Part shown: positions 43,801 through 52,313 of the stretch, one piece after another | Layout of the letters: each line of letters opens with the position of its first letter | Numbering within the stretch: the first letter of the stretch is position 1 | DNA from: Planctomycetia bacterium | GTDB lineage: Bacteria > Planctomycetota > Planctomycetia > Pirellulales > Thermoguttaceae | Assembly (NCBI GenBank): GCA_030539295.1 | Contig: JAUNSJ010000025.1 | Location: forward strand, 1 to 55,468 | Direction of reading: 5' to 3' | Length of the DNA: 55,468 nt | Notes under the pieces: generated by a model | What the model was told of the DNA's origin: nothing | What the model saw: only the letters and a program-made list of their open reading frames with translations | Database searches by the model: none | Translations under genes and position numbers: made by a program

Positions 43801-46593
43801 CCGGATTCCGGGACCGCAACGCCGCAGAACAAAACACAGAAGAACATCTCGGTTGCCTCCGGCACATTCACCAACTTCATCAATCACGAAATTACTCTTG
43901 AATGGAACGGTGAAGAAACGGGAGAGGTTACGGACTATTTCGCGATACAAGAACCCTCTGCGGGAACGTTCGAACTCGTCTACACAGGCGGGCTGGCGAC
44001 ACGAGCGGACGCCTATAATGTTACGGTTACCGTCTCCGGCGACCTTGGCAGAACAGCCAGCGCCGACTTCGCACTGACCGTCAAGACGCCAACGCTTGCT
44101 CTGGACCCGACCGCGGGTTCCGTTACATTCGTTACCGAAGAAGCGGTTCTGTCTACGGTTGAAACAACCAACTTTACCAACCCGGTTGTGTATACCTTTA
44201 TGTTGGACGGTGGTGAGGATGAGACTCATTTCAGCGTGGTCAATAATGAATTGATCTATACAGGCGACGAAACGCTGCCGGTGGGCCAATATGAACTTGC
44301 CGTAACCGCCAGTGATGGTATCGACACATCGACCGTTGAGTATGCGTTCACCATTCTGGAAAACCGGCTCGATATCGTCTCCATTTTCAGTTCAATTACA
44401 GTGAGCAATCACAATCTGGACCTGGCCCGACTGTTACCGGTCAACTTCCCGGAAGGCACGATCGAGTACACGCTTTCCTGGGGCGAAACAGATCCTGTTG
44501 GAAATTATTTCACGGTCAAGACGGTGGGCGATAAATCGTATATCCACTATTCCGCCGGTCTGGGCGAAGGGACCTATAATATCAGCGTTCAAGCTGTCGG
44601 AACACCGACCAATCCGGACGACGGTGTGGTCGATGTGACCAATACATATACGCTGACGGTAACGAAAGACGAAGTTTCCGCGGAAGTGATACTTGACCCG
44701 ACCAATCGGCAAATGGAAGTCACCGAAGCTGTTAATGACTTCGAACTTGCAGGCGTTTCACTCACGGGCTTCAAGGAAGCACCGACATTTACGGTCTCCG
44801 CGTGGAACACGACCGCAAAAGATACGCAAGGCAACCTCACCAAGATGAACTTCAACGATTGCTTTACCGTAGTCGATGGCAAATTGCGGGTCGTTCAGGA
44901 CACAACAACGCAAACCATCATATCTGGCGAATATGCCGTTGTCGTGACCGCAACAACGAAGGCCGGCAACGTCATTCTCCAAGAGGCGTCGGCCAACTTT
45001 ACCCTAACGCTCTACGATAAGGTCGTAACACCGGAAGCCACCCATATTACGATTGACTTCGACCCGGACAGCGGTGAATTTGTCATTCTGGATACCGATA
45101 ATCCTGAAGAGCAGCCGATTGACAAGGGTGAGGCAAATGTTCTCGTTGTGCAAGTTGATGCCGAGACGACTCCCGTCATTACGATTACCCAGGACGCCAT
45201 GGACAATCTCGATGCGATTCATGTCGAGTCGACTCAGGAAAATGTGATTGTCGTCGAGCCGCAGGATCCGACCGCGCCGAGTCAACCTGTGGCAACCCAT
45301 TACGTCATTTCCAGCGCGCCTGACGGTTACGATAGCCCGACCGCCCTGACTCTTACCGCAGTTGGCGACGGGGATGAGCAAATTGCCCGAATCACTTCCT
45401 CTGGCACGAAGAGCCTTTCATTCGATAGTGGCGATGTTGCAACGCAATACGACATCAATACGCTCCCGACCGACATTCTGATTACCCCGAACGGCGACGA
45501 CAAAATCAATTTCTCCGGCGGGACCTCGGACCAGGGAATTATCCTGGATCTGGATAATCAGGATTATTTCCAAACGTTGCAGTCCGGGCAGTCCGCGTCG
45601 TTGAAAATCGACGGCAATGTCGGCGAGGTCATCTTGTCTCCTGGCAATGACGTTATCACCGGTAGTTCGTCCGGGAGCGTTATTACGGATACATCGGACT
45701 CCTGGAACACCATTACCCTGCAAGGGAACAGCGACGCGGTCAATAAGGTAACACTTAACGGTGGTTCTACCATAATCGTCAACGGCGAAGCCCAGAACAA
45801 TATTAAGGTCACCGATAACGGCGACAAAACCGTTATCAATCTGGAGAAAGCCACCGGCGAAAGCAAAATTGAAGCTACCGGCGACCAGATTACAGTTACC
45901 GGCGGACTGATGGTAAAGGAGCTTACCCTGACCGGAGATTCTGGTATTGTGAATATGCCGAAGAGTACGGAAGATATCACGATTCGCATTAATGGAAATG
46001 GTGCCATTGTCAAGACAGGCAGCGGAAAAGATAAGGTCTATATCAACGGGAACGATTCGTTGGTTTCCCTCGGCGACGGAAACGACATTGTCTACATTGA
46101 AGGAACCTCTGCCGAAAACTCCATTAGTACAGGTAAAGGTGACGATATCGTCATTGCGTCGACTACCGCAGGAGGCAATACGATCTATAGCGATAATGGC
46201 AATGATTTCATTATCGGTGGTGGCGGTGCTGATCGCATCTTCGGCGGGACCGGGAACAGCTTGCTCGCCGGTGGCGGCGGGGCCGACCTGGTTGTTGGTG
46301 GTACTGCCCGTGATATTCTGCTGGCCAATATCAGCTTGAACATGATGAACAAGTCAACTGAAGAACTCCTTGCCCTACGCAATCAGCTCTTTAACGATAC
46401 CGACCCGGAGCAATCCTGGTGGAATATGGATTTAAACGGTATCGTCGCTATTCTGGGTTCCGAGTCTGTTGCCGATGGTCACCTTGATAACATGCGTCGC
46501 AAAAGTGATTCCGGAGTCGATATCTTCTTCCGCAACCTGACCGACGGAGATAGACTGAGCAACGTGCTGGACACCGACCTTGTTATCGACTAA
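37813..46593 (+). CDS. Giant LEPR-XLL surface protein with beta-helix, Ig-like and RTX-like repeats
   Basis: About 2926 aa from GTG 37813; a TTG at 37786 would add nine residues, and ATG 37803 is out of frame because of the G9 tract. The N-terminus HYRTFRLEELEDRRLLS is of LEPR-XLL type. Two related modules of about 525 residues follow (about 62-580 and 586-1095), each with LAGLAxIVNGTAG and DLAGRNWTPIGLQ. Then come beta-helix regions with a near-identical 70-residue duplication (41205-41414 and 42855-43064), Ig/cadherin-like repeats (about 1990-2410) and a Gly/Asp-rich RTX-like end (DGNDIVYI, GKGDDIVIA, GGGGADRIFGG). It is expected on the cell surface as an adhesin or matrix protein (inference). 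Confidence 0.88.
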   Translation: MANSKKLHYRTFRLEELEDRRLLSVWGGELATASVTDSVVMASSLPQPTSAVPVILATNGAPAQPWNGTTDTTWFDTATYDAATEYTLDTAEKLAGLASIVNGTAGLENAYDFAGKTVKLGADIDLAGRNWTPIGLQQTWTAYKEFSKGPHFAGTFDGNTHTISNLSITSIPAKYFEINTSAAHESGWVAIGLFGTVVGTEADPAFITDVTLVDAKIDLDVTATSVGINIGLVAGQGAEFVSFTDCHVTKSDTGTTSLKFNSQQEGAELRDIALGSVTGMLNRSSMNDCSSVASITATSANGGHKFLVGGLFGLWNCWAPGPDDLYTPNLIVANSTYNGVISVSGVGSANVGGIGNSLVLDGKIENCSSSGSITSVSTSTNAKAGGIMGALDAGSYPYHSFGTLMNCRSDMALSVETTVATPRYRTSDGTEIYVPEFAIAGGIIANITSNAGDTTDTNLVRDNEFTGTILVNGNDAYVNYAVGGIIGMINNSTYATGVAGDIMVENNTLGESVTVTVNGEETTQLVAVGGIIGGAQMTDVNRIVIVQDEDKVPDSTAFSVNVTTTTTPVMIDDFIGTENAIERVLPLTEDSWDGSIDISWFDPATYAATTEYTLSTAEQLAGLAAIVNGTAGFDKAYDFSGKTVTLTADIDLAGRNWTPIGLQKTWNAYKWFFGNPKDPTDIRPVFAGTFDGGNHTISNLSITSIPTDLYGGSDYISLGLFGTVAGKPDVGEFVDTTVNVPAALKNITLVDANIDIAVGDIVGDDNPMNIGFLTGQAGRNVTIENCHVTKSDPDSSVLKFYSARTNPNFLWNVGSIVGIMNTSSMIDCSAQSDIHGTMTDTGLLTGGLFGLWSSYIAGQDSEYRPELKVENCEYDGEIVLNSDNYIKVGGIGNSTITSGTITNCESKGNIEVLSDGLIQAGGIFGIFEGGCMWDFSAGSITDCVSSMTLNLTAGSGEVKAGGIVGVTSAWVGTENKLNLIQENTFSGSIEVEGTSSDIAYYVGGIAGVVNALGITIAIPGKVDPNSGDFLVFDNTVDSDVDIIVNGLNNTTSKDLAVGSLVGGTFSDTTHTVTVKNFDVPNIDVIVGITSASTLYPTNLPVATVSKEGTTFEVVGLVVNTLVDESEFNDTVSLREAIAYAEANIEWTAKEAASFEDGQFGYSFKTNAIVAAADMDEGEAYYTPTGWDGSEASIKNAMVTFDASLLPATGLPTITLTTELAITKAIVIDGLVGTGTDAKQIVLDRGLVTYNEENFDLAALCQTDPDTSEVWVVEEGAAYSRILNISTTNVSVSLSNMKMQGAYHFGYGGVIYNRANLTLDNIDIVGNYSVKYTSDSVSSTIYNTGSLRMFGGSIQGNRLTGWGNIVSKNTDSADKTIQLDGVTVRHNFGGNGVFIEPWNEQNIIVVNCTVDENIGAIIHTENPFNLEMRDSTFTNNFANGKIYLYTGTSTIENCVFDNSGYDIAKDGNYWASFAPYVGGVGATDKITFTNCLFNEYSFAIGKYSGTGLVDITLDRCTLTNCFDVAVSNNTGMYTVDGYKNGVSLTLKDSLILGNGTDLSNGKTEGDVNITIDNSIVGRYDDTTGTAVLTKTSSIVDTTQGTIEFVQTDDPTADGYYEVKSVTMYGETIGLLGTSAEASSKQVSIIGYHSAAATDLNMTDITNALYTTVTTLDDTENPSDGVISLREAIAYAEANIEWTAKGKADFTDGQFGYSFKTNAIVAAADMVDGEAYYTPTGWDGSEASIKNAMITFDSSLTGNTITLEAVLTTTTAIAIDGTLGNGQSVTITSPDGYRLVNSGTLALSNVALDAGLIQNGTATFDGNVTLGYLAGAEEGTEGMVSVLPDAVLMIRDFDETYSVKPESYSDYRVHNKTEGDLTIGAKDGQITTPTALLTVTGVIAQPIYTEDTAAGQTVVNINYFGMEDALPVGLGQASFTVTRGADDVSGLFGFIASENEARGIAIGSDDIAAGDYTLTVNYGNLTGTFSFTVTGTAALTLTPDSGTATPQNKTQKNISVASGTFTNFINHEITLEWNGEETGEVTDYFAIQEPSAGTFELVYTGGLATRADAYNVTVTVSGDLGRTASADFALTVKTPTLALDPTAGSVTFVTEEAVLSTVETTNFTNPVVYTFMLDGGEDETHFSVVNNELIYTGDETLPVGQYELAVTASDGIDTSTVEYAFTILENRLDIVSIFSSITVSNHNLDLARLLPVNFPEGTIEYTLSWGETDPVGNYFTVKTVGDKSYIHYSAGLGEGTYNISVQAVGTPTNPDDGVVDVTNTYTLTVTKDEVSAEVILDPTNRQMEVTEAVNDFELAGVSLTGFKEAPTFTVSAWNTTAKDTQGNLTKMNFNDCFTVVDGKLRVVQDTTTQTIISGEYAVVVTATTKAGNVILQEASANFTLTLYDKVVTPEATHITIDFDPDSGEFVILDTDNPEEQPIDKGEANVLVVQVDAETTPVITITQDAMDNLDAIHVESTQENVIVVEPQDPTAPSQPVATHYVISSAPDGYDSPTALTLTAVGDGDEQIARITSSGTKSLSFDSGDVATQYDINTLPTDILITPNGDDKINFSGGTSDQGIILDLDNQDYFQTLQSGQSASLKIDGNVGEVILSPGNDVITGSSSGSVITDTSDSWNTITLQGNSDAVNKVTLNGGSTIIVNGEAQNNIKVTDNGDKTVINLEKATGESKIEATGDQITVTGGLMVKELTLTGDSGIVNMPKSTEDITIRINGNGAIVKTGSGKDKVYINGNDSLVSLGDGNDIVYIEGTSAENSISTGKGDDIVIASTTAGGNTIYSDNGNDFIIGGGGADRIFGGTGNSLLAGGGGADLVVGGTARDILLANISLNMMNKSTEELLALRNQLFNDTDPEQSWWNMDLNGIVAILGSESVADGHLDNMRRKSDSGVDIFFRNLTDGDRLSNVLDTDLVID
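41205..41414 (+). repeat. Intragenic 210-bp repeat, copy 1
   Basis: Starts TTCGCTCCGGGAAGCGATTG and is nearly identical at DNA level to 42855-43064, offset 1650 bp (a multiple of three) with no indel. It encodes VSLREAIAYAEANIEWTAK and the following segment. It is a substrate for recombination that would delete 550 codons in frame. Confidence 0.85.
42855..43064 (+). repeat. Intragenic 210-bp repeat, copy 2
   Basis: Second copy of the 41205-41414 unit within the same gene; differences are confined to a few codons (for example GKADFTD for EAASFED). Confidence 0.85.
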
Positions 46594-46604
46594 GCTTGTG
46601 TAAC

Positions 46605-46639
46605 GCTCGGGCCTTTGAGTCAAGATCATTGGCCCGAGC
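46605..46639 (+). terminator. Hairpin after the giant LEPR-XLL gene
   Basis: GCTCGGGCC (46605-46613) and GGCCCGAGC (46631-46639) form a perfect 9-bp stem with a 17-nt loop, 12 bp after the stop. No T run follows, so it may only pause or protect the transcript. Confidence 0.45.
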
Positions 46640-46682
46640 CAACAGAAAAACGTTGACCCGCTATTTCGTCGAGGATGAACGC

Positions 46683-49382
46683 ATGACGCGTTTTATTTCG
46701 CCCTATTGCAAAAATCGCCTCCTTGCGTTTGAATCGCTGGAGCCACGAACACTCCTGGCCAATGACTTGAATTTGGACCTGGCGCAGGAGGCCTGGCCCG
46801 AGTTCGTCCTTGACGATTCCGCGATCGTTCACGAAATTGCCGCCGCCGATTTATCCGCCGCTTCCCTCCAAAGCGTAATCGAGCTGGCGGCCTCGTCGCC
46901 CGAAGATGACCTTATTATCTTGCATACAACCGACGCAAACCATACCATTACGTTCACTGAGGATTCCGAATTCGTTATCGACCTTGCGGACAAAGGTCGT
47001 TTGACCATTATTTCGCAGGGGACACAGAATCTTACGATTGACGCGGCGCAGCATGGACGCCTCTTTTGCGTTCGAAGTGGCGAGGTTCAGCTGGGCGGCC
47101 TTGTACTCGCTCACGGTCGTGCCACGTCCAATCTTCAGGGGCAAGACGCTTTCTGTGGACTCGGTGGCGGTCTGGCCAACGCTGGCACGACGACGCTGGC
47201 CGAAGTTACTGTACGCGACTGCACGGCCGAATCCGCCCTCTTCAACCCCAAAAAAATCGCCACTTTTTCTTACTACTCTAAAGGGGGCGCGATCTATAAC
47301 GAGGGAACTCTGACCATTTGCGATTCACGCCTGACCGGAAATACTGCCCGATCAAGCGGACTTGACCCACTCAATAATACCGTCCTTGGCGCAGGCGGTG
47401 CCTTGTACAGCCAAGGCGGTACCGTTGTAATTCGCGACTCTATTGTGTCCGATAACACAGCCGAGGCCGGAATACTTACTTATGTTGTCCTCTCGGGTGA
47501 CGACACCATAACGAAAACGGTACAGCAGCAGGGGACCGGGGGTGCCATCTATCAAGCTGGTGGGAGTCTTTCAATAAACGGTGGCCAAATTTGCGGCAAT
47601 ACGGCGTATCATGGAGGCGGTCTTGCCCTTTCGGGAGACGCGTCGCTCACGTTGATGAACGCCTCTTTCGAACGAAATCAGGCCAAATGCAATGGCGGTG
47701 CTCTCTACTGTTTAACGGCCACCGCGTCAATCATTGCCGACCGAAGTGACTTCTTTGCAAACGTGGCCACAGGCGATGGGGGCGCGATCTATTGCCAATC
47801 TGGGGTAACCGTGCGGAACTCTGTTTTTAGCGGGAATAAGGCCGGCGACCAAGGGGGCGCGCTTGCCCTGACCGGCAAATATGTCAAAGGAGCCGAAGTG
47901 GTGGAATTTCAAGGGATCAATTGTACGATTACCGGAAATGAAGCAGGCACGTCGGGCGGAGCGCTGTTCTTTTCCGGGACGGATGACACTGGAATTGTGG
48001 CGAAACTGTACGTGAAAAACAGTATTCTGGTTAAGAACAGAGTGACCGGTTCTCTGGCGAACGTCGCTCCGAATCTGGCCGACCCGAATCTGGCCAAGGC
48101 AAACAGCGGTGATTACTGTTTTGGCTATTATACGCTTACGACTTTCACTCAATGGCGGCTCGGCAGTAGCAATCCCAGCTATTCGGAAGACGAGCCGCTC
48201 TTTTCCCGCGACTATCAGTTCACGACCGGTGCCAAAGGCGATTATCGACTCAAGTACGACCCGAACTCACAGGCAATCGACGCCGGTTCCGCCTCCTACG
48301 TGGAAACGGAATTTGATTTTAACGGCAAAGCGCGAATTCAGGGAGTCAAGGTCGATCTGGGCGCCATGGAACACTGTCCCTCAAGTTTTGACGGTCTTTT
48401 CCCGAACGACCTGCACGTGAGCCAAGGCACTTCCTTTGTTCTCAACGCTGCCGGATCCGATTCTCTTGGCAGTACGATTACCCACTATCTGGTCGATTTG
48501 GATGGCGATGGCCAGTACGACCGCCGAGGGGCCACGCTGTGGATCTCCTGGAGCGATTTATCCTGGCGTGCCGATGGTTGGGGCTACCTGTCGCTTGCCA
48601 TGGAAAATTCCCTCGGCGAAACAAGCGAGTTTCAATCTGTTGCGGTTGCCATTACGGAAGTTCAGCCTTGTATCAGTGTGCGGCCCATTCAGTTTTACAA
48701 GGAGCAAATTCTAAAACTTTGTCTGACCGCCAGTTACTGCGACCGTTCGCCCCGGCAGTGGACCATCAATTGGGGCGACGGGACCTCGCCGGTTACGTAC
48801 AATTGCTGGTCAACTTGTTTAACGGCCACTCACTATTATGACCCGCAAGCCGCGTCAAAAACGTACGACTTAACGCTTTCTCTCGTCGATTCGAACGGCC
48901 ATGGTGGCGAGATTACCTATTATATCGGTTCCCACACGGTCCCGGCCGGCGCCATGTCCGCCGCCGCTGCCGCTCGTGCCTCGCTTCCATCGGACGCAAG
49001 CGTCTCGGGGCACCGGAATTCTGCAGAAGGGGAAATCGCGAGCGAAACAACCGACCTTGCGATCGCTCTAATGGCGGCTTCACTCCCGGTGGTTCAAAAG
49101 AACGGTTCTGCGTTATTATCCAGCGGGGCTTTGTCACGGTCTGCAGCCGAAATGTCCGCAAGTGACGTGTCGGCTGCCTTTACGGAATATCGTTCGACCG
49201 CCGCGGCAGTCCATTCTTCCACGCGTTCCCAGACGCTGGAATCCTTCTGGAACGAAGGAGAGCTTGTCGGCGACTGGGATTCCGCTGCGAAAGAAAGCAA
49301 AATTGGCCAGGAGAAATCGGACAGGCAGGCCATTTTTGCTTACCTCTCCTGGCCCGAAGTCCTTATCCCGTTTTTCGATTGA
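46683..49382 (+). CDS. LEPR-XLL surface protein with parallel beta-helix and PKD-like domains
   Basis: 899 aa from ATG 46683 (MTRFISPYCK) with GAGGAT upstream; the open frame from 46596 has no ribosome site and covers the hairpin. LLAFESLEPRTLLAN (about 13-27) is a clear LEPR-XLL N-terminus. Residues about 60-600 form a right-handed beta-helix with polymorphic-membrane-protein-like turns (GGAIYNEG, GGALYSQG, GGAIYCQSG, GGALFFSG). The helix ends in YRLKYDPNSQAIDAG and DLGAMEH. PKD-like domains follow (LDGDGQYDRRG; INWGDGTSP), then an Ala/Ser-rich C-terminus. It is probably co-oriented surface material with the giant protein. Confidence 0.85.
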   Translation: MTRFISPYCKNRLLAFESLEPRTLLANDLNLDLAQEAWPEFVLDDSAIVHEIAAADLSAASLQSVIELAASSPEDDLIILHTTDANHTITFTEDSEFVIDLADKGRLTIISQGTQNLTIDAAQHGRLFCVRSGEVQLGGLVLAHGRATSNLQGQDAFCGLGGGLANAGTTTLAEVTVRDCTAESALFNPKKIATFSYYSKGGAIYNEGTLTICDSRLTGNTARSSGLDPLNNTVLGAGGALYSQGGTVVIRDSIVSDNTAEAGILTYVVLSGDDTITKTVQQQGTGGAIYQAGGSLSINGGQICGNTAYHGGGLALSGDASLTLMNASFERNQAKCNGGALYCLTATASIIADRSDFFANVATGDGGAIYCQSGVTVRNSVFSGNKAGDQGGALALTGKYVKGAEVVEFQGINCTITGNEAGTSGGALFFSGTDDTGIVAKLYVKNSILVKNRVTGSLANVAPNLADPNLAKANSGDYCFGYYTLTTFTQWRLGSSNPSYSEDEPLFSRDYQFTTGAKGDYRLKYDPNSQAIDAGSASYVETEFDFNGKARIQGVKVDLGAMEHCPSSFDGLFPNDLHVSQGTSFVLNAAGSDSLGSTITHYLVDLDGDGQYDRRGATLWISWSDLSWRADGWGYLSLAMENSLGETSEFQSVAVAITEVQPCISVRPIQFYKEQILKLCLTASYCDRSPRQWTINWGDGTSPVTYNCWSTCLTATHYYDPQAASKTYDLTLSLVDSNGHGGEITYYIGSHTVPAGAMSAAAAARASLPSDASVSGHRNSAEGEIASETTDLAIALMAASLPVVQKNGSALLSSGALSRSAAEMSASDVSAAFTEYRSTAAAVHSSTRSQTLESFWNEGELVGDWDSAAKESKIGQEKSDRQAIFAYLSWPEVLIPFFD

Positions 49383-49391
49383 CCTGCGTTT

Positions 49392-49435
49392 AAACTCGTC
49401 CGTTCCACGCGCCCTAGGCACGAGTTTTTGTTCTG
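49392..49435 (+). terminator. Terminator after the beta-helix LEPR-XLL gene
   Basis: AAACTCGT (49392-49399) and ACGAGTTT (49420-49427) form a perfect 8-bp stem followed by TTGTTCTGTTT. Confidence 0.65.
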
Positions 49436-49524
49436 TTTATCTTCTGTATTCATCCTAATTTCTATGAGTCGCAAATTTAAGCCGGTAAAAATGCCCGCTT
49501 TTGATAAAAATGCGGGGTCCCCTC

Positions 49525-49553
49525 TTGCCTAAACCAGTCGGATTTTGTATGTT
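49525..49553 (+). promoter_or_regulatory. Possible promoter for the pseudouridine synthase gene
   Basis: TTGCCT (49525-49530) and TATGTT (49548-49553) are 17 bp apart; the -10 is imperfect. The leader would be about 43 nt. Confidence 0.4.
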
Positions 49554-49602
49554 AATGATTAGGAGAATGCGTTGACGTCACGCTGGGGTTGAGGCGTTAG
49601 GC

Positions 49603-50373
49603 ATGATTGTAACCGGACAAGAGACAAACAACGGAAGAAGGTTCGCTTTGGAAGAAGCCGCGAATTTCGATATTATCTATGAAGAGGGGCCGGTCCTGGC
49701 GGTGAATAAGGAGCCGGGCCTGTTGACCCAGGCGCCTGCCGGAATCGATTCGCTTGAACTGCGAGTCAAGGACTATTTAACGCGAAAAGGCGGTAAGACA
49801 GGCAAGTGCTATTTGGGCGTGCCCCATCGCTTGGACCGTCCTGCGTCCGGCTTGATTCTCTTCGCGACGAATTCCCGGGCAACGAATCGGCTTTCGGAAC
49901 AGTTTCGTGCCCGCACTGTAGAGAAGCGATATTGGGCCTTGGCCGAGGGGCATGTCCCGGAGGAGTCGGGCGTCTGGCGCGATTACATGCGTAAGATACC
50001 CGGTAAGGCGGAAGCGGAACTCGTACCCCCGATTCATCCGGACGCCCGGGAAGCCGTTTTACGATATGAAGTTAAGGGGCGATTTCCCGGGTTTACCTGG
50101 CTCGAAATTGAGTTGGAAACAGGTCGAACGCACCAGATTCGCCTGCAATGCGCCTCACGCGGCTTCCCTCTTCTGGGCGACGCTCAATACGGGAGCACCG
50201 TTCCCTTCGGTGAGCAATACGAAGACGAGCGACTGCGGGCCATTGCCTTGCACTCGCGACACATGGTCTTTGTTCATCCGACCACCAAGGCAAGCATCGT
50301 CTTGGAGGCGCCCCTGCGTGCGGCGTGGAATTTGATTGATTCCCCGCAGCAGGACCAACTCCAGACATTTTAG
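49603..50373 (+). CDS. RluA-family 23S rRNA/tRNA pseudouridine synthase
   Basis: 256 aa. It has the catalytic motif HRLDRPASGL with D78, the preceding VLAVNKEPGL segment, and the C-terminal GRTHQIRLQCASRGFPLLGD. No S4 RNA-binding domain is present at the N-terminus, as in RluA- and RsuA-like short forms. It isomerises uridine in RNA in the cytoplasm; the exact target base cannot be told. A fabF gene follows after 63 bp on the same strand. Confidence 0.9.
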   Translation: MIVTGQETNNGRRFALEEAANFDIIYEEGPVLAVNKEPGLLTQAPAGIDSLELRVKDYLTRKGGKTGKCYLGVPHRLDRPASGLILFATNSRATNRLSEQFRARTVEKRYWALAEGHVPEESGVWRDYMRKIPGKAEAELVPPIHPDAREAVLRYEVKGRFPGFTWLEIELETGRTHQIRLQCASRGFPLLGDAQYGSTVPFGEQYEDERLRAIALHSRHMVFVHPTTKASIVLEAPLRAAWNLIDSPQQDQLQTF

Positions 50374-50436
50374 ACATTATTATTTATACTCGTATTGGTA
50401 CAAGACCGATTTCCGGTCGGTGGGAAAGGATTTATC

Positions 50437-51690
50437 ATGATCAGACGCAAGGTTGTCGTAACAGGAATGGGCGCCATAAGTTCATTGGGCTTTGATGTCC
50501 CTTCTTTTTGGAATGGTCTTATGACCGGGCGATGTGGCGTTCGGCGTATTTCGCAGTTCGACCCCTCCGCTTTTACCTGTCAGGTGGCCGCCGAAGTGCC
50601 CGATTACAAGGCCGACGACTGGTTCGAGCGTCGGGTTGTAAGTCGGACCGCCCGGTTCAGTCAGTTCCTGCTCATCGCCGCCCGGGAAGCATGGCAACAG
50701 GCAGGACTTCCGAAAGAACCGCAGCATGACCCGCGGCATGCCATTGTTATTGGTAATGGCATTGGCGGTCTGGAAGTTGACTCGGAATCGCACCGCAAGC
50801 TGTTCGATAAAGGTCCGGGACGCATGCCGCCCATGACGATTCCGCGCATGATCGTAAACGAAGGTGCAGGGAACCTGGCACTGGAATTTGGGCTTGGCGG
50901 TCGTGCCCATTCGATTGTCACAGCCTGTTCGTCCGGGACCGATGCCATTGGCCACGCCATGGAGCTGATTCAGTTTGATAAGGCGGACCTGGTTTTGACC
51001 GGCGGGGTTGAGGCAGCCATAACGGAGTTCGGGCTGGCCGCGTTTTGCAACTTAAAGGCACTGTCCACACACTATAACGATACTCCGGAAAAGGCCAGTC
51101 GTCCGTTCGACCGCGACCGCGATGGCTTCGTTATGGGGGAAGGCGCCGGGCTGCTCGTTCTGGAATCGGAGGAACACGCGTTAGCTCGTGGGGCTACCAT
51201 CCTGGCCGAAGTCGCAGGCTACGGCGCGACGACTGACGGATTTCATCTCACCGCTCCTGACCCCACCGGTTCCGGAGCGGCCGCCGCGTTTAAAATGGCT
51301 ATGGCCGACGCGCAAATGACGCCTGCCGACATTGACTATATCAACGCGCACGGAACGGGAACCGATATAAACGACCCGACAGAAACGGCCGCGATCCACG
51401 CCGCGCTCGGGGAACATGCGGCGAACGTTCGCATCTCCTCCATAAAAGGGCACATAGGGCACTGTCTCGGCGCGGCCGGCGCTCTGGAAGCCATTGCCTC
51501 CGTGCTCGCCATTGGTAATGCCATGTGTCCCCCGACCTTGAATCTGGACAACGTCGACGACCGGTGCGACTTGAACTACACGCCCCTGACTCCTGTCCCT
51601 GCCGAAATTAAGGCCGTTTTGAGTTCCTCGCTCGGGTTTGGTGGGCATAATGGGGTGCTCGCACTTCGTCAATATGAACCCCGTCGATAA
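50437..51690 (+). CDS. fabF: Beta-ketoacyl-ACP synthase II
   Basis: 417 aa from ATG 50437 (MIRRKVVVTGMG), with AAAGGA upstream. The Cys-His-His triad is visible: C164 in TACSSGTDA, H305 in NAHGTGTDIND and H342 in KGHIGHCLGAAG, with K337. SRPFDRDRDGFVMGEGAG is also conserved. It elongates acyl-ACP with malonyl-ACP in fatty acid synthesis. Other fab genes are not adjacent, so a specialised ketosynthase role is possible, but the sequence reads as a regular FabF. Confidence 0.92.
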   Translation: MIRRKVVVTGMGAISSLGFDVPSFWNGLMTGRCGVRRISQFDPSAFTCQVAAEVPDYKADDWFERRVVSRTARFSQFLLIAAREAWQQAGLPKEPQHDPRHAIVIGNGIGGLEVDSESHRKLFDKGPGRMPPMTIPRMIVNEGAGNLALEFGLGGRAHSIVTACSSGTDAIGHAMELIQFDKADLVLTGGVEAAITEFGLAAFCNLKALSTHYNDTPEKASRPFDRDRDGFVMGEGAGLLVLESEEHALARGATILAEVAGYGATTDGFHLTAPDPTGSGAAAAFKMAMADAQMTPADIDYINAHGTGTDINDPTETAAIHAALGEHAANVRISSIKGHIGHCLGAAGALEAIASVLAIGNAMCPPTLNLDNVDDRCDLNYTPLTPVPAEIKAVLSSSLGFGGHNGVLALRQYEPRR

Positions 51691-51728
51691 AATTTTTAAC
51701 CTGCCCTGGCGGCAGAAAGCATGTGATT

Positions 51729-52313
51729 ATGGCCGATACAAACGAAGTTAAAAATAAACGCAAGCGTTCGGAACCTGTTGCGGAATATAAGGATCCCCTT
51801 ATTGCCGGTCTGCTCGCCTGGCTTGTGCCCGGCCTGGGACATATCTACGAAAAACGATATTTTAAGGGCATCCTCATTTTCCTGTGCATCGTGCCTACGC
51901 TCCTGGCCGGCCTCTGGATGGGCAGCTACTGGCAGCAGAGCGAGACGGGACAGACGCCACAGCTGGCGCGAAACGTCTATTTCTCTTGGCGCACCGGCGA
52001 CCGACGTCTCTATTTTATTCCGCAAGGCATGATTGGCACCGTGGCCATTCCGGCGGTCTTTCAGGCGAAAAACGTCGCTCGCGGCAATGACGGCTTCTTC
52101 CATAATATTTTTGCCCCGCCCCGACTACCGGGCGAAAAAAGTAATCAGCCCGCTATTGACGAAATTATTGCCAATTTGAATTCCTGGTACGAGATGGGTA
52201 TTCTCTTCTCTATGGTGGCTGGGCTAATGAACGTCTTGGCCATACTCGACGCGATTCAAGGGCGTCCGCGTCCGGAGGACTCGCAAGAGACGGGTCAGGC
52301 CGCTCCCGTCTGA
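51729..52313 (+). CDS. Small membrane protein, TM2/DUF6677-like
   Basis: 194 aa from ATG 51729 (MADTNEVKNK); a GTG at 51723 would add two residues. The hydrophobic segment LIAGLLAWLVPGLGHIYEKRYFKG (first 20 or so of about 26-46) resembles the TM2/DUF6677-like motif with its PGLGHxY turn. Further membrane segments lie at about 47-65 and 157-175. The function is unknown. The last 19 bp overlap the convergent scpA end. Confidence 0.7.
   Translation: MADTNEVKNKRKRSEPVAEYKDPLIAGLLAWLVPGLGHIYEKRYFKGILIFLCIVPTLLAGLWMGSYWQQSETGQTPQLARNVYFSWRTGDRRLYFIPQGMIGTVAIPAVFQAKNVARGNDGFFHNIFAPPRLPGEKSNQPAIDEIIANLNSWYEMGILFSMVAGLMNVLAILDAIQGRPRPEDSQETGQAAPV

Noticed and set aside
43435..44289. 284-codon minus-strand open frame inside the giant gene
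   Set aside because: Antisense to repetitive Ig-like coding sequence, with no start context and no domain.
37813..46593. Reading the repetitive giant gene as a CRISPR or tandem DNA array
   Set aside because: The repeats are in frame, far apart (1.58 and 1.65 kb) and encode protein modules; no short regularly spaced repeats occur.
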